Assembly: GCA_033032865.1 (NCBI GenBank)
Contig: JAWHQI010000121.1
Coordinates: 124,001 to 188,000, forward strand
Source of the DNA: Dactylorhiza incarnata
Taxonomy: Eukaryota > Streptophyta > Magnoliopsida > Asparagales > Orchidaceae
Reading direction: 5' to 3'
DNA: 64,000 bases
Shown here piece after piece: positions 11,066-22,407 of this stretch. The first letter of the stretch is position 1, and every line of letters starts with the position of its first letter. Position numbers and translations under genes: made by a program. The notes under the pieces are model-generated. The model ran no database searches. It worked only from the letters and a program-made list of their open reading frames with translations, and was not told where the DNA came from.

Positions 11066-13111
11066 ATGGCACAAAACAAGGAATATTCTAGCACAAGACC
11101 TCCTATGTGCAACCTCAATAAGTTTGCACTATGGAAAGCAAGGATTAGGCTTTATATGAACTCTATTGATGAGGAGATTTTTAATGTTATTCTTACAGGA
11201 CCTCTAGCACCTACAACAACAACCAGCACTACTGCAACAACAGACAACACTGCTGTTCCACCTCCTGAGTGGACTGAGGCTCAGAAGAAGCAGAGAAATG
11301 CAGATGCAAAGGCCATGAACATTCTTTCCCTAACTATGTCAGATGACATATTCCAGAAAGTAGTTGAGTGCACCTCAGCAAAAGAAATCTGGGAATCTCT
11401 CAACAACATGGTGGCAGGTTCAGCAGATGAAAGGAAAGATAGAAGATCTCACCTGATCTCTCAATATGAGAACTTCAAGAAGGGAGAATCAGAAAATGTT
11501 GCTGATATGTACAATAGGCTCAGCCTCATAATAAATGAGCTGAAGTCTCTGGACAAAGTGATCTCACTCACAGAGATCAATGACAAAATTCTTATGTGCT
11601 TTCCCAGCACATGGGACTCCAGAATGTGGCCAATCAAAGAAGCCAGAAGCCTAAATGAGATCACCACTGAAGCCTTGTTGGGCAAGCTCAAATCTTATGA
11701 GCAGCTCATCAAAAGTAAGGAAACTGAAGAATCCACTTCATCCCCAGCACTCAAGAAAGAGAGAAGCATAGCCTTCAAGGCTGCAGAAGAAGAAGGACCA
11801 ACTCCTACCAAAGAGGAGTTGATGAGCTTCATAGCCAAAAGATTCTATAATATGGCTAAGAAAGATTTCAAGAAGAAGTCATCCAGAAGCTATGACAAGC
11901 CAAGGTATGACAAAAATCACTCTAATGAAATTATATGTTTTGGTTGCAGGAAGCCAGGACATATTCCTCCTAAGTGTCCAGAGAATCAAAACAAAAAGGA
12001 CAGAAAGGAGAGAATAAGAGAAAAGGAAGAAAGGAAAGGATCTAGCAAATCTTCCTCCCACTCACACAAAAAGAAGGGAAGAGGATTTGTAGCAACATCC
12101 TGTAGTGAAGCAGAATCTGAATCAGAATCTTCATCTGGTTCTTCTGATGAAGAAGAAATAAAAGAGAATAGCCAATGTCTACTGGCAATTTATGACTCAG
12201 ACTGTGAGTCACAATCTGAATCTTCATCAGGCTCCAGTGATGATGAAGAAGAAAAGAACTTCTGCATGATGGCAATCAATGCCTCAGCCAGCAAATCTGA
12301 TGACGAAAATTCAGAATCAGAAGAAGAAAATGATGCAGATCAGGTAATGTCTGATGTTGATTTTACTTCAGATGAATTCAAGGCTGAATTCAAAGTCCTT
12401 TGCTCAGACTTACTCAACTTTGATAAAGAAATAATCTCACTCAGATGTAAGTTAGCTGAAATGAAAAAGATGAGTGAAGAAAATGCAAATCTTAAGAAAG
12501 ATTTGGCTGCCTCCAGAGAACACATTGTTCTCATTGAGAATAAACTTTCTGAGGCCAAGAAATTTGAAGAATCCCTAAATGGGAGAAGTATCAAACTGAT
12601 GGACATCACAAGCACAGTCAATGCTAGACTTAATAATAGCAAACTGGGCTTGGGTGCCTCATCAAGTGAGTCATCTCTGATTAAGAGAAATATCCTCTCC
12701 TCACCTATAAAATTTATTTCTGCTAAAAGTAAAGAAGCTGCAAAAAGAGATAAAGATATTTCAAGCAAGTCTGTTAAGGATAAAAGAATTCAACAGAATT
12801 CGTCGAACGGAGATCGACAAAAAGATTCAAATTTGTCGAACGGAGCTCGACGAAGTCTGAAAACAGATTTTCAGTATAGTCATCAGATGAACAATAGTCG
12901 ACCAATTTATCCAAATTTGTCGAACAAATACTATACAGAAAATACTAGAAATCTTAATTCCAAACAAACTAAAAATCCTTTCACTGAATGGATAATACCT
13001 CCAAGGAGATATCATCCACAAGGCTATAAGGACCAGCCTGAAATGTCATTTATTTCTGAATTTTGTGGTAACACAAAAGGACCCAAGGTAGTCTGGGTCA
13101 AAAACAACTAG
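11066..13111 (+). CDS. gag: Copia Gag, copy 1
   Basis: 681 residues; open. Gag forms the virus-like particle and packages element RNA. The N-terminal part (about 1-210) has the copia capsid pattern FALWKARIRLYM ... EIWESL ... ADMYNRL. A zinc knuckle CFGCRKPGHIPPKC (C-x2-C-x4-H-x4-C) lies at residues 291-304, followed by a Lys/Arg-rich then a Ser/Glu-rich acidic stretch (about 340-430) and a helical, coiled-coil-like region (about 455-510). Two GTCGAACGG-type motifs of the kind found in the LTR and before the env-like ORF lie at 12802-12818 and 12835-12851. The ORF ends in TAG, and pol follows in the same frame. The chosen ATG is 104 bp after the primer site and is the first long-ORF start. 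Confidence 0.9.
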   Translation: MAQNKEYSSTRPPMCNLNKFALWKARIRLYMNSIDEEIFNVILTGPLAPTTTTSTTATTDNTAVPPPEWTEAQKKQRNADAKAMNILSLTMSDDIFQKVVECTSAKEIWESLNNMVAGSADERKDRRSHLISQYENFKKGESENVADMYNRLSLIINELKSLDKVISLTEINDKILMCFPSTWDSRMWPIKEARSLNEITTEALLGKLKSYEQLIKSKETEESTSSPALKKERSIAFKAAEEEGPTPTKEELMSFIAKRFYNMAKKDFKKKSSRSYDKPRYDKNHSNEIICFGCRKPGHIPPKCPENQNKKDRKERIREKEERKGSSKSSSHSHKKKGRGFVATSCSEAESESESSSGSSDEEEIKENSQCLLAIYDSDCESQSESSSGSSDDEEEKNFCMMAINASASKSDDENSESEEENDADQVMSDVDFTSDEFKAEFKVLCSDLLNFDKEIISLRCKLAEMKKMSEENANLKKDLAASREHIVLIENKLSEAKKFEESLNGRSIKLMDITSTVNARLNNSKLGLGASSSESSLIKRNILSSPIKFISAKSKEAAKRDKDISSKSVKDKRIQQNSSNGDRQKDSNLSNGARRSLKTDFQYSHQMNNSRPIYPNLSNKYYTENTRNLNSKQTKNPFTEWIIPPRRYHPQGYKDQPEMSFISEFCGNTKGPKVVWVKNN

Positions 13112-16100
13112 TTTATGTTTTTGTCTTTGCAGGTACACAGCCATCCAAGATTAAATCAAAAATGGTACTTGGGCAGTGGCTGCTCAAAGCACATGACAGG
13201 AAACAAGGCCAATCTGAAAAATTACAAGGCACCGCTTGGACCCAATGTGATCTTTGGAGACTCCATCCATGGTCAAACCAAAGGCCTTGGTCAAATCAAG
13301 GTTGGAGCAGTAACATTCAAGGAAGTCACCTATGTGAAGGGTCAGAAGCACAACCTCATCAGCATAAGTCAGTTATGTGATGAAGGTTATCAGGTAACCT
13401 TTAATAAATCAGAATGCATTATCAAGTCATCTGATAATGTCATTGTTTTATCAGGTATTAGACAGGGTAACATATATTTAGTAAATTTCAATTCCTCTAA
13501 ATCAGAAATTTGCCTGTTTAATGAGCTAAGCAAACCTAGTGAACTATGGCATAAAAGATTAGAGCATGTAAATCTTAGAACAATTGCCAAACTATCTAAA
13601 GATAATCTTGTTAGAGGTCTACCATCAGGATCATATAAGAAAGAATGTTTATGTGCATGCCAGCTAGGTAAGCAAACCAAAAACAGTTTTAAATCCTTAT
13701 CTAAAAGTGATTCACCTAGAATCTTATTTTTGCTACATATGGACCTTTTTGGACCTATAACAATAAAGAGTTTAGGAGGGAAGTCTTACACTCTAGTTAT
13801 TCTAGAGGAATTCTCTAGATTCACTTGGGTATTCTTTTTGAGAGAAAAGTCAGATAACTTTAAAGTTCTTACAGACTTTCTTAAGAGCATACAGATTGAA
13901 TACTCTACTGTAGTTGCATTGATCAGAAGTGATCATGGCACTGAGTTTGAGTCTCTTCTTATGCAAGAATTCTGTGAGAAGGAAGGTATCAGGCATTGCT
14001 TCTCAGCTCCTAGAACTCCTCAACAGAATGGGGTAGTTGAAAGGAAAAATAGAACCCTAATTGAATCAGCAAGAACATTGCTTGCAGATGCTAATTTGCC
14101 ACTATCCTTTTGGGCAGAAGCTGTTAGCACAACAAACTATGTTCTGAATAGAAGCTTGATACACAAACTTAATGATAAAACTCCTTATGAATTACTTAAA
14201 TGGAAGAAACCTAAAGTTGACTATTTCAGAACTTTTGGTTGTAAATGTTTTGTTCATAACAATGATAAGCAATATCTTAGAAAATTTGAACCAAAATCTG
14301 AAGAAGGAATTTTCTTAGGATATTCAATAGTTAGCAAAGCATATAGGGTATTTAACAAATCCTCTCTTAAGATAAAAGAATCCATGCATGTTTCCTTTGA
14401 TGAAACTAACATGTATTACAAGGAGAAGAACTCTTCTACCAAGAATGCTTTGCAGGTACCAGCTCTATGTGAAGAGCTTAATGAACTAAATCTACAGTCA
14501 GGAGATTCAATGCAACCATTAGCTCAAAACCTTGAAGATTGTGAAGAAGAAGATCATCCAGATCTTGTTGATTATCAGAATCAAGCAACAACAGAACATC
14601 CTCCACAGGATACAATTACTGAACAAAATCCCCAAATAAATACCACTGCAGAATTAATTCCAACTGTTGATCACATCACAGTTAGAGATCACCCAACTTC
14701 ACAAGTGATTGGTGATATTTCAGCAGGTGTTCAGATAAGACATTAACTACATCAAAATCAGATGCATACTTGCTTTCTATCACAAGTTGAACCTCAAACC
14801 ATAAAAGATGCAGAACAAGATCCAAATTGGATTCTTGCAATGCAAGAGGAACTCAACCAGTTTGAAAGAAACAAAGTTTGGGATTTGGTTCCAAGACCAA
14901 GAGGCCATCCAGTCATTGGCACCAAGTGGGTCTTCAGGAACAAACTTGATGATCAAGGAAATATTGTGAGAAATAAAGCAAGGCTAGTAGCTCAAGGATA
15001 TTCACAGGAAGAAGGCATAGACTATGATCAAACATTTGCTTTTGTGGCAAGACTTGAAGCAATCAGAATATTTTTAGCATTTGCTGCATACAAATAATTT
15101 AATGTATATCAAATGGATGTAAAAAAGTGCATTCCTAAATGGAGATATCAAGGAAGAAGTCTATGTGGAACAACCACCAGGTTTCATCTCTCCAACTCAC
15201 TCTTCTTATGTATTCAAGCTTAATAAAGCTCTCTATGGTCTCAAACAAGCTCCCAGGGCATGGTATGAGACCTTAGCTAATTTTCTATTGGAAAACAAGT
15301 TCTGTAGAGGCTTAGTAGACAAAACCTTATTTTTCAGAATACATAAAAATCAAACATTGCTAGTTCAAATATATGTAGATGATATTATTTTTGGCTCTAC
15401 TGATTCAAATTTATGCAAAAAGTTCTCTAAACTTATGCAATCTAAATTTGAAATGAGTAGCATGGGTGAATTATCATACTTCCTTGGTCTACAAGTGAAG
15501 CAAACCTCATCAGGAATTTTCATTTCACAATCCAAATATGCTAAGGAATTAGTAAAAAGGTTTGGAATATCTGATTCCTCTCCCATGAAAACACCCATGG
15601 CTTCTAATGCTGTCATTAATGCTGATGAATCAGGGAAACCTGTTGATCAGAAGATGTATAGAGCAATTGTTGGCTCATTACTCTATTTGACAGCTAGTAG
15701 GCCTGATATAATGTTTGCTACTTGTATTTGTGCTAGGTTTCAAGTTAACCCTAAAGAATCTCATCTATATTTATTAAAAAGAATTTTAAGATATATAAAG
15801 GGCTGTCCTAATCTAGGTCTCTGGTATCCAACAACATCTGAATTTGAATTAACTGGATTCTCAGACTCAGATTATGCTGGATGCAGAGTAGACAGAAAAA
15901 GCACATCAGGAACTTGTCAGTTTCTTGGTGATAGGCTTGTGTCTTAGTTTTGTAAGAAGCAGACATTTGTGTCCACATCAATAGCTGAGGCAGAATACAT
16001 TGCTGCAGGCAGTTGCTGTTCACAGATACTGTGGATACAAAATCAACTTCTAGACTATGGTATCAACTTAAATCAATCAATTATATTTTGTGACAATACT

Positions 16101-16325
16101 AGTGCAATATCTATAGCACAAAATCCAGTTCTCCATAGTAGGACTAAACACATAGAAATAAGGCACCACTTTATCAGAGATAATGTGGATAAAAATAAAA
16201 TTTGCCTACAGTTCATCTCCATTGATTTACAAAGAGCAGATATTTTCACCAAACCCTTGGATGAAAAGAAACATATCTTTTTTATGAATCAACTGGGAAT
16301 GATAGATGGAGACTCAATTTGTTGA
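13112..16325 (+). pseudogene. pol: Copia Pol, copy 1 (broken)
   Basis: The domain order is protease, integrase, reverse transcriptase, RNase H, which defines Ty1/copia. The protease motif reads WYLGSGCSKHMTG, with Gly where catalytic Asp is expected. Integrase has the HHCC region (about 13550-13675) and catalytic D (13742), D (13931) and E (14039). RT has its YVDD box at 15372-15383. RNase H ends in ADIFTKPL before the TGA at 16325. Lesions: TAG after gag (13109-13111), TAA between integrase and RT (14744-14746), TAA (15095-15097), an extra A in 15121-15126 (frameshift), TAG (15945-15947). The first two are shared with copy 2. Cannot give a working polyprotein. Confidence 0.9.
13118..13132 (+). 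promoter_or_regulatory. 3' splice-site-like sequence after gag
   Basis: TTTTTGTCTTTGCAG just after the gag stop has the pyrimidine tract and AG of a plant intron acceptor. Splicing into it would skip the TAG. No donor was identified; conserved in copy 2 (57711-57724). Confidence 0.3.
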
Positions 16326-16685
16326 AAATTATATTTTCTATCTTATCCAAAATTTTTGTCGAACGAAGAACGACAAAATTTTTTATTCGTCGAACGATGG
16401 TCGACAAAAACCTACATCTTCAGAGTCAGTGAAGAAAATCTCGTTTGTCGAACGGCGGTCGACGAAAAAGATTTTTTTTTTTCTAACACTGTCCGACAAA
16501 ATTTTAAAGTCGGTTCGACTTCAGATTTAATTAGGTTTTGCCGAACAGCGCTCCTCGAATTCTCCTCCCTATTTTCTCGACTATATAACACTTATTTTAT
16601 CTTATTCTAAGCTTTGCGCCTACAGAAATCGTCTTTCCCTCCAGTTCCTCTCTGCACTTGATCTCCAACTTTCTTTGCAGGAACA
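16326..16685 (+). promoter_or_regulatory. Spacer before env-like ORF with motif array and TATA
   Basis: 360 bp between pol and the env-like ORF. Three inverted GTCGA...TCGAC motifs with 7-nt spacers, the first one degenerate, lie at 16358-16374, 16389-16405 and 16447-16463, with half-sites onward to about 16580. A TATATAA follows at 16582-16588, then about 100 bp to the ATG, ending in the acceptor-like TTTCTTTGCAG at 16670-16680. The arrangement resembles the LTR U3. It may be an internal promoter, or the landing site for a spliced subgenomic RNA; both are inference. Confidence 0.5.
16582..16588 (+). promoter_or_regulatory. TATA box upstream of env-like ORF
   Basis: TATATAA in CGACTATATAACAC, 98 bp before the ATG at 16686; identical in copy 2 at 61510-61516. 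Confidence 0.4.
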
Positions 16686-19472
16686 ATGGCGATTCCTCAG
16701 GCCTCTCTGCACCTAACGAAGTTTGACGCAGGTTTTGACATTGACATGGACTCGTTTGCACAGTCAGACCGAATCATCAAGGATATTCTTCAAACGCTGG
16801 ATGAACAACAACTAAGGAAGTTTCTAAGCACCAGACAGAAGATAGCTGTTGCAGAGATAAAAGAATGGGTTTTCACTGCAAAACCAGTCGATGAAAGCTT
16901 GTCGGGAACAATCTCAGGTCATCATGTCTCTCTCTCTCCCACCATCCTTTCTGAAATATTTGGTCTTGAAAATGGTGAAGATGAGTTAGAAATAAGCTCA
17001 AATGAATTTGATGAAGCTTTAGTCAAAATGGGCCATTTGACTGGAAACCCTAGCCACATTCTGAAAAAGAATCTGTCTCAGGACTACAAGTTCTTAACAG
17101 ATATTGTTGGAAAAGTCTTGCTGAGCAAGACTTCTGGGCATGACTATATCAGTAGGCACCAATTTCTGTTAATGGTGGCCTTAATGGAGAAGAAGAAAGT
17201 CAACTGGGGATCAATTCTTTTTGACCTAATTAAAAAGAAAAACTCTACAGAGAATGTATGCTTTGGAAGAATTTTAGGAATTTTTCTGCAGGAAAGACAT
17301 CCAGAGCTTCTGGTGTCACCAAAAGTAACAATAAATGCCAGCAAGAGGCTGACCTCAGCACTCTTTGCCAAATGGGATAGAGTAATTCCCAAGAAGAATA
17401 TAGGAGCTGAGGCCTCCAGAAAAAGGAAAGCTTCTGAGGACACAAGGACTGATCAAGTCACTCCATCTACCCTTCTAGAAGATCCTTCCTCAGTTCCTCC
17501 TTCCTCTCATATCCTCTCTCCACCTGCTCACCAATCTCCTGCACATTCTCATTCTTCATCCCCTCCTTCAACTGCAATATCACCCATCAATGATATTCCA
17601 CTCTCAACTGCCCACATCAGTGATGCTCCACCTCCACACCTATCTTCAGAACCACTACTTACCACACCTCCCTCTCCAATACACAATGAATATCATTCAC
17701 CTATTCATTCTCCTAGTCCAATCCATCTAGACATTCACACACATACCACCAACATCAGCAATATCATTCCTCCAATATCATCTCCATCCACTTCACAACC
17801 ATCCACTAGCCATCCACCAGATTATCCATCCCTCAACCTCTCCTCTATTGCTGATCAAGTTTTTAATCTTATCCTTCCTAAAATGAGCCAGCTCCTGGAT
17901 GCAAAACTTGCTCCAGTTCTTCAGGCACTTTCTATTTTATCTGCTAAGTTAGCTTCTTTTCCCTCCTCCACTGCTGTCCCTTCTACTAGGGGCCTAGATT
18001 CAGGCTATCCTGAAGCTAGGCAGGGGGAGATATCCTATGAAGAAGCTCCAGAAACAGAAGAAACTCCAGAAGAAGATACATAAGTTACAATTTTTGATAC
18101 AGATATAATTGATTCAGATACACAAGTTATAGAAGAAATAAATAATATATGCATTCATCCATCTTGTGATCTATATAGCTTATTATCAAAATTTGATGTC
18201 ACATATACTTCAAGGGTATCACCAAAGGTATACATAGAGGATCTATCAAAGGCTCTGATTTGCCTTCCTCAGAAAACTCATTCTGATATCATACAAAAGT
18301 ACATATCCTCTATTCCTTCATCCACTGTTCAAGACATTCAAATAAAGGATCATTCTGCAGAATATGAAGATGATCTTGCAGAATTCCTTGATGATACAAT
18401 AGCCCCACAAATTACTTCTTCACCTCCAATTTCTGTATGGAATGAAGAACCAATGCCAAGCTTTGATGAAATCTGGACAGAAGCAGATGCAGAGTTTGAC
18501 AAAGCTGAAGAAGAAAGATTAAAGGCTCGTGAAGCAATCAAGAGAATTGATGATCTATACAATAAGCCAATCCCATCTTCTGACTCAAATGATGATGATG
18601 ACAACAGTGATTTTGATGATACACTTTCAAAGAAAAGAAAGAAAAGAACAGCTAAGTCAAAGGCTGCTCCCAAGCCCCCAAATCCAAATAATGACATTCC
18701 TCTGTACATTTTGTATAATGTTCCTCTTGATGAGAAAACTCCTCACTGGATGAAGTTCTCCAGAAATGAGAACAATAGGAGGAAGAAATTCAAGAAAACT
18801 GGTTACATCCCTGACAAACCAGTCAAGCACAATCATCCTCCTCCTCCTCCTCCTCCAGCAGTTGGTGCAACAGGATCAGCAGGTGTATCATCTTCCTCTC
18901 AGAGGCCAAGCTCTCAACATTCAAGGAGACCTGGTAGTTCTAGTGGTTCTCAAGCCTCTGGATCAGCCAGTGCTCCTTCCTCTAAGAAATCAGCTCCTAT
19001 CTTTCAAGGAAGTCAAACCTTTTCTTCTTCTTAAATATCTTCAGAATACAAACTTCACATTTCTGATGGATCTCTTCACAGAGATAGAGTACCTCAAAAG
19101 GTCATTCAAGACAAAAATGATTCAGAAGATATTTATTACTTTCCAGATCCAGAAGAAGAGAAAATCTGTCAGATGGCAAGACTGAAAGAAACAATTGCAT
19201 ATGCACAGATTAAAAAGGCTAAAGCAGAAGGCAAAGACTTCTCAAATTTCTCAACCATGCCAGAATACAGAAGAAAAGAACTTGAAAAATACAAAACAGT
19301 TAAAGCATTCAATATTGAGGAATATATTGATATGCACCCAGAAGCATTTATCCCTCATGTCAAAGAACAGAAAATCATTGGTTCTCAAGATTTGTTTATC
19401 AGCAAAAAGAAATCAGAAGACCCCAATAGGAAAATCATATTCAAGCCACCTTCTCAGGACAAAAAGCCTTAA
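16686..19472 (+). pseudogene. Env-like post-pol ORF, copy 1 (two stops)
   Basis: One frame of about 928 codons, interrupted by TAA at 18081-18083 and 19032-19034; both codons are sense (GAA, CAA) in copy 2. The N-terminal third (about residues 1-235) resembles the domain annotated as putative plant transposon protein in SIRE and Athila post-pol ORFs. It is followed by a Pro/Ser-rich stretch (about 260-390), an acidic middle, a basic cluster KKRKKRTAKSKA near 18631-18665, a poly-Pro run near 18838-18855 and a Lys-rich C-terminus. I see no signal peptide or clear membrane span, so 'envelope-like' is positional only. The ATG sits 5 bp after an acceptor-like TTTGCAG. Confidence 0.75.
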
Positions 19473-19645
19473 ATAAATTGCTTGGTTATGAATGTAAAGT
19501 TTTTAAACTCAGAGCACTTATTTTTTTTCTTATCTGATGATCTATTTTAATCTATCAGATATATTTCATTTCATTGTTGCTCTGTTCTGCGGCATCTACT
19601 TAATTTTTCTTGTCAAATAGTATCCTAACCCAAATAGGGGGAGAT
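19473..19645 (+). other. Copia 3' untranslated spacer and polypurine tract
   Basis: AT-rich spacer ending in the purine tract AATAGGGGGAGAT (19633-19645), directly against the 3' LTR. This is the standard plus-strand primer site for copia elements. Confidence 0.85.
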
Positions 19646-21098
19646 TGTTGGAACAACCCTTTTACTGTTTTGGGCTAGGATCACTATGTACTGATTAGGA
19701 TCAGTTGACCCCATTGTATAGTTTAAGGGTCAAGTCTGTAGGCTGATAAATTAGCAATAAATTAAGATTAAATCTAAGGTTCCCAGCGCTCAACAAATGG
19801 CTTGCAACGTTCGACGAATGGCAAGTGGCGTTCGACGAATGTCTAGCATCGTTCGACAAATTGTTCTCAGCAAACTGAAATATTACAGCCAGTTCCAGCA
19901 CTCGACATTCTCTGATCAGTGTTCGACAAATGGCTAGCAGTGCTCGACAGATGGCTCACAGCGTTCGACAGTTTTTACTCACAGCGCTCAACAGTTTTCC
20001 AGCCAGCGTTCGACATATTCTGGACAGCGCTCGACAGATTATAGCCAGCGTTCGACAGATCATTTATTGAAGCCCAGGTTTGTTATCAACTATATTCTAT
20101 CTATCCTAACAGCAAAACGACGAATATAACGGATCTATTTAATATCCTTTGGACGTATCCTGACAGATAAGGAAGGATATTAAACTGAGTTAATATATTC
20201 CCTTCTTTCCTTTTTCCAAGGCAGCAATAGCCGTTGACATTTAATGAAAAGGAATCTTTTCACAGTAAAAAAAAAGGACCTGCCAAAAATCGTTTGAGTG
20301 GACAGAATTCAAACATCGTTTTATTACAGAATAAAAATATATATATATATAGAAAAAGAAGAAGAAGCATATAGAGAAAAAGAGACATCTCAGAAAGCAT
20401 TTTTTCTTCATCTTCTTCTACAAGCAGCACAAAAACTTCTGAGAACATCATCCTCAAGAGCATTCACTCAGAATCTGCTGCAAATTCAGATCTTCTAAAA
20501 AGAGCAACAAGCAATCTGAAGAACCTGTTCTTCCAGATCAATCTGCTATAGGAGATCTTAGTTTTCAAGAGAAAGATCCTTCATCTTCTGTCAAATACTT
20601 CAATCTGACAGGGGGAGCTTTACAACAACATCCACTACAGTCTTCTCTCAGCATCTTGACAGAGAAGAACACTATAAACTCTTTCTTACCTCTCTTGTAC
20701 AGGGTTATAACTCCCTTCAAAAGTTAACTCTCGGTGACAGGGCACCTTAGCAAAAACCTGCAGTTTGGTTAGAGCACCTTATCAATAGCTCACCTGGTGT
20801 GAGGGCACCTTATCAACAACCTCTTAGTGGATTCCTACCAAAGGTGGTAGAAGAGTAGACGTACCCAGATTTATTGGGGAACTACTATAGCTCCTTGTGT
20901 CTTCTGTGTTTGATTATTTTCTGTGCTTGTGCTGTTTGTTTTGTGATTACATTTACTTAATCTTCCTGTTTATATAATTCTCACACTGCTTACACTTATA
21001 TATAATACTATTTTAATTCCGCTATAAAAACTAAGAAAAAGTTTTAATACTCTATTCACCCCCCTTTAGAGTAACTTAAGATCTAACCTCCACTTTCA
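19646..21098 (+). repeat. Copia copy 1, 3' LTR
   Basis: 1453 bp, matching the 5' LTR with scattered substitutions and a shorter TA repeat (20337-20351). Motif array at 19790-20062. Confidence 0.93.
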
Positions 21099-21103
21099 AG
21101 AAA

Positions 21104-22200
21104 GTAAGAAGAGGAGGAGGCCTGGTCCTCACTCATCTCACCAAAACTATCCTTGCCCAGCAAGGTATCATCTCCAGGGAGGCAGCAGGAGGAGAAGGAA
21201 ATGAATGAGGCTTCCTCTATGGAGGAGGTGTCAACCTCCTCACATATAAGGATACACTCATCATTGACTTGAGCATCATGCTCCAAGCCCTCCTGATGTA
21301 CCTGTGAAGACTCAACCTGTACAGGCTCAGATGAAGAAGGGGGGTCAGGAAATAAAAGAGAAGAATGACATAAATAATCAAAAATCGGGGGAGTGGTCCC
21401 GGTCTCACTCCCATCAGGTTGGGGAAGTAAAATAATTTTCGCATTGTCATCAATGCTACAAGATTCGGCGGGATCAACGGTGGCCAGGCTTGGGATTTGG
21501 ACTTCCTCCACCGGTGCTGAGGAAAACTCCTCTTCACCTTGGAGGTTGTCCTCCTCCAGAGGAGTAGGCACAATACTAAGATCAACCGCCTCCTCTTGTG
21601 ACACATCATCGACAATGTCATTAGAGATGAATGTAGTATGCACAACAGGGGGAAGAATAGTGCTCGGATAAAAGTCGAGCACCGATTCCTCACAAAGAAT
21701 CGAATGCACTAGAGGTGGTGGATGCACATGGAGAATAGGCTCAGCAATGTCGGTGCATAGATCAGCCGCACATCCGGTGACCGTGTCCATGCCATACCCT
21801 TCAAGATGTGAAGGTGACAAAGAAACAAAACCGGATGTTGAAGGTGTGCCGCCAGAGTTAGGAGTTGGGATGATCCAGATATCCGGCTCGTCATCCTCGT
21901 CCAATTGGCGAAGATAAGCAGCACAATCCTTCAAGGCATGATCTGTGCTCCGACAAAACTGGCACTGCCTAGCGGGCTTCTTTGGCACAGCGGGTGCTGA
22001 AGCCGAAAAGAATTATGATGGTAAAGGCTCAGCAGAATAGCCATAAGACTTACGTGCACCATGTGGAGTACCCGACGAAGTCGGTGCTCCATATGCTGGG
22101 CTATAAGAATTATGCCTACTATTCTCCATAGGGCATTCATCACTAGAGTGGGCGGTATCTCCACACTAACGGCAACGGATATTAAGATGTGCCCACATAG
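21104..22200 (-). pseudogene. R2 gag-like protein, copy B (two stops)
   Basis: Same protein as at 4674-5788. Here the second knuckle is intact (CQFCRSTDHALKDC) and the acidic C-terminal half reads through without the frameshift seen in copy A. A Trp codon in the first knuckle is TAG (22168-22170) and a Tyr codon downstream is TAA (22013-22015). The distal end runs into the copia LTR at 21098. Comparing the two copies shows that each is broken at different places, so the parental ORF was longer than either. Confidence 0.7.
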
Positions 22201-22388
22201 TGCGAAGATAAAACGATTCAAAACGAAGGACACTATTGTGCGAAATACCACACCTAACAAAAATTACTAAAGCAACCTAATTAAAACAGGAAAATAAAAT
22301 AAAAAGAAATAAAACAAAGAAATGCAATTTACAAATGGAAGGGCTTCTCTCTCAGGTTCTCCCTCTCCAGAAAACTCACACGACTGTG

Positions 22389-22407
22389 TTCCCGGGCAAC
22401 GGCGCCA
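22389..22407 (-). other. R2 primer-binding site (tRNA-Asp), one-base insertion
   Basis: Minus strand TGGCGCCGTTGCCCGGGAA; one extra C relative to the canonical site. Serves LTR C. Confidence 0.82.

Larger units (their letters stand above)
9483..21098 (+). mobile_element. Copia copy 1, SIRE/Maximus-like retrotransposon
   Basis: An 11.6-kb element with LTRs of 1466 and 1453 bp, an initiator tRNA-Met primer site, gag, a pol in copia order (protease, integrase, RT, RNase H), an extra env-like ORF after pol, and a polypurine tract. Large size, long LTRs and a post-pol ORF point to the SIRE/Maximus lineage. It sits inside the R2 internal region; flanks AAAAA (9478-9482) and AGAAA (21099-21103) fit a 5-bp target duplication with one later change. 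Pol carries several stops and one frameshift, so it is not autonomous. Confidence 0.92.

Noticed and set aside
12340..12768. Minus-strand ORF of 142 residues inside gag (also 56932-57360)
   Set aside because: Shadow of the gag coding frame; Ser/Leu-rich with no domain.
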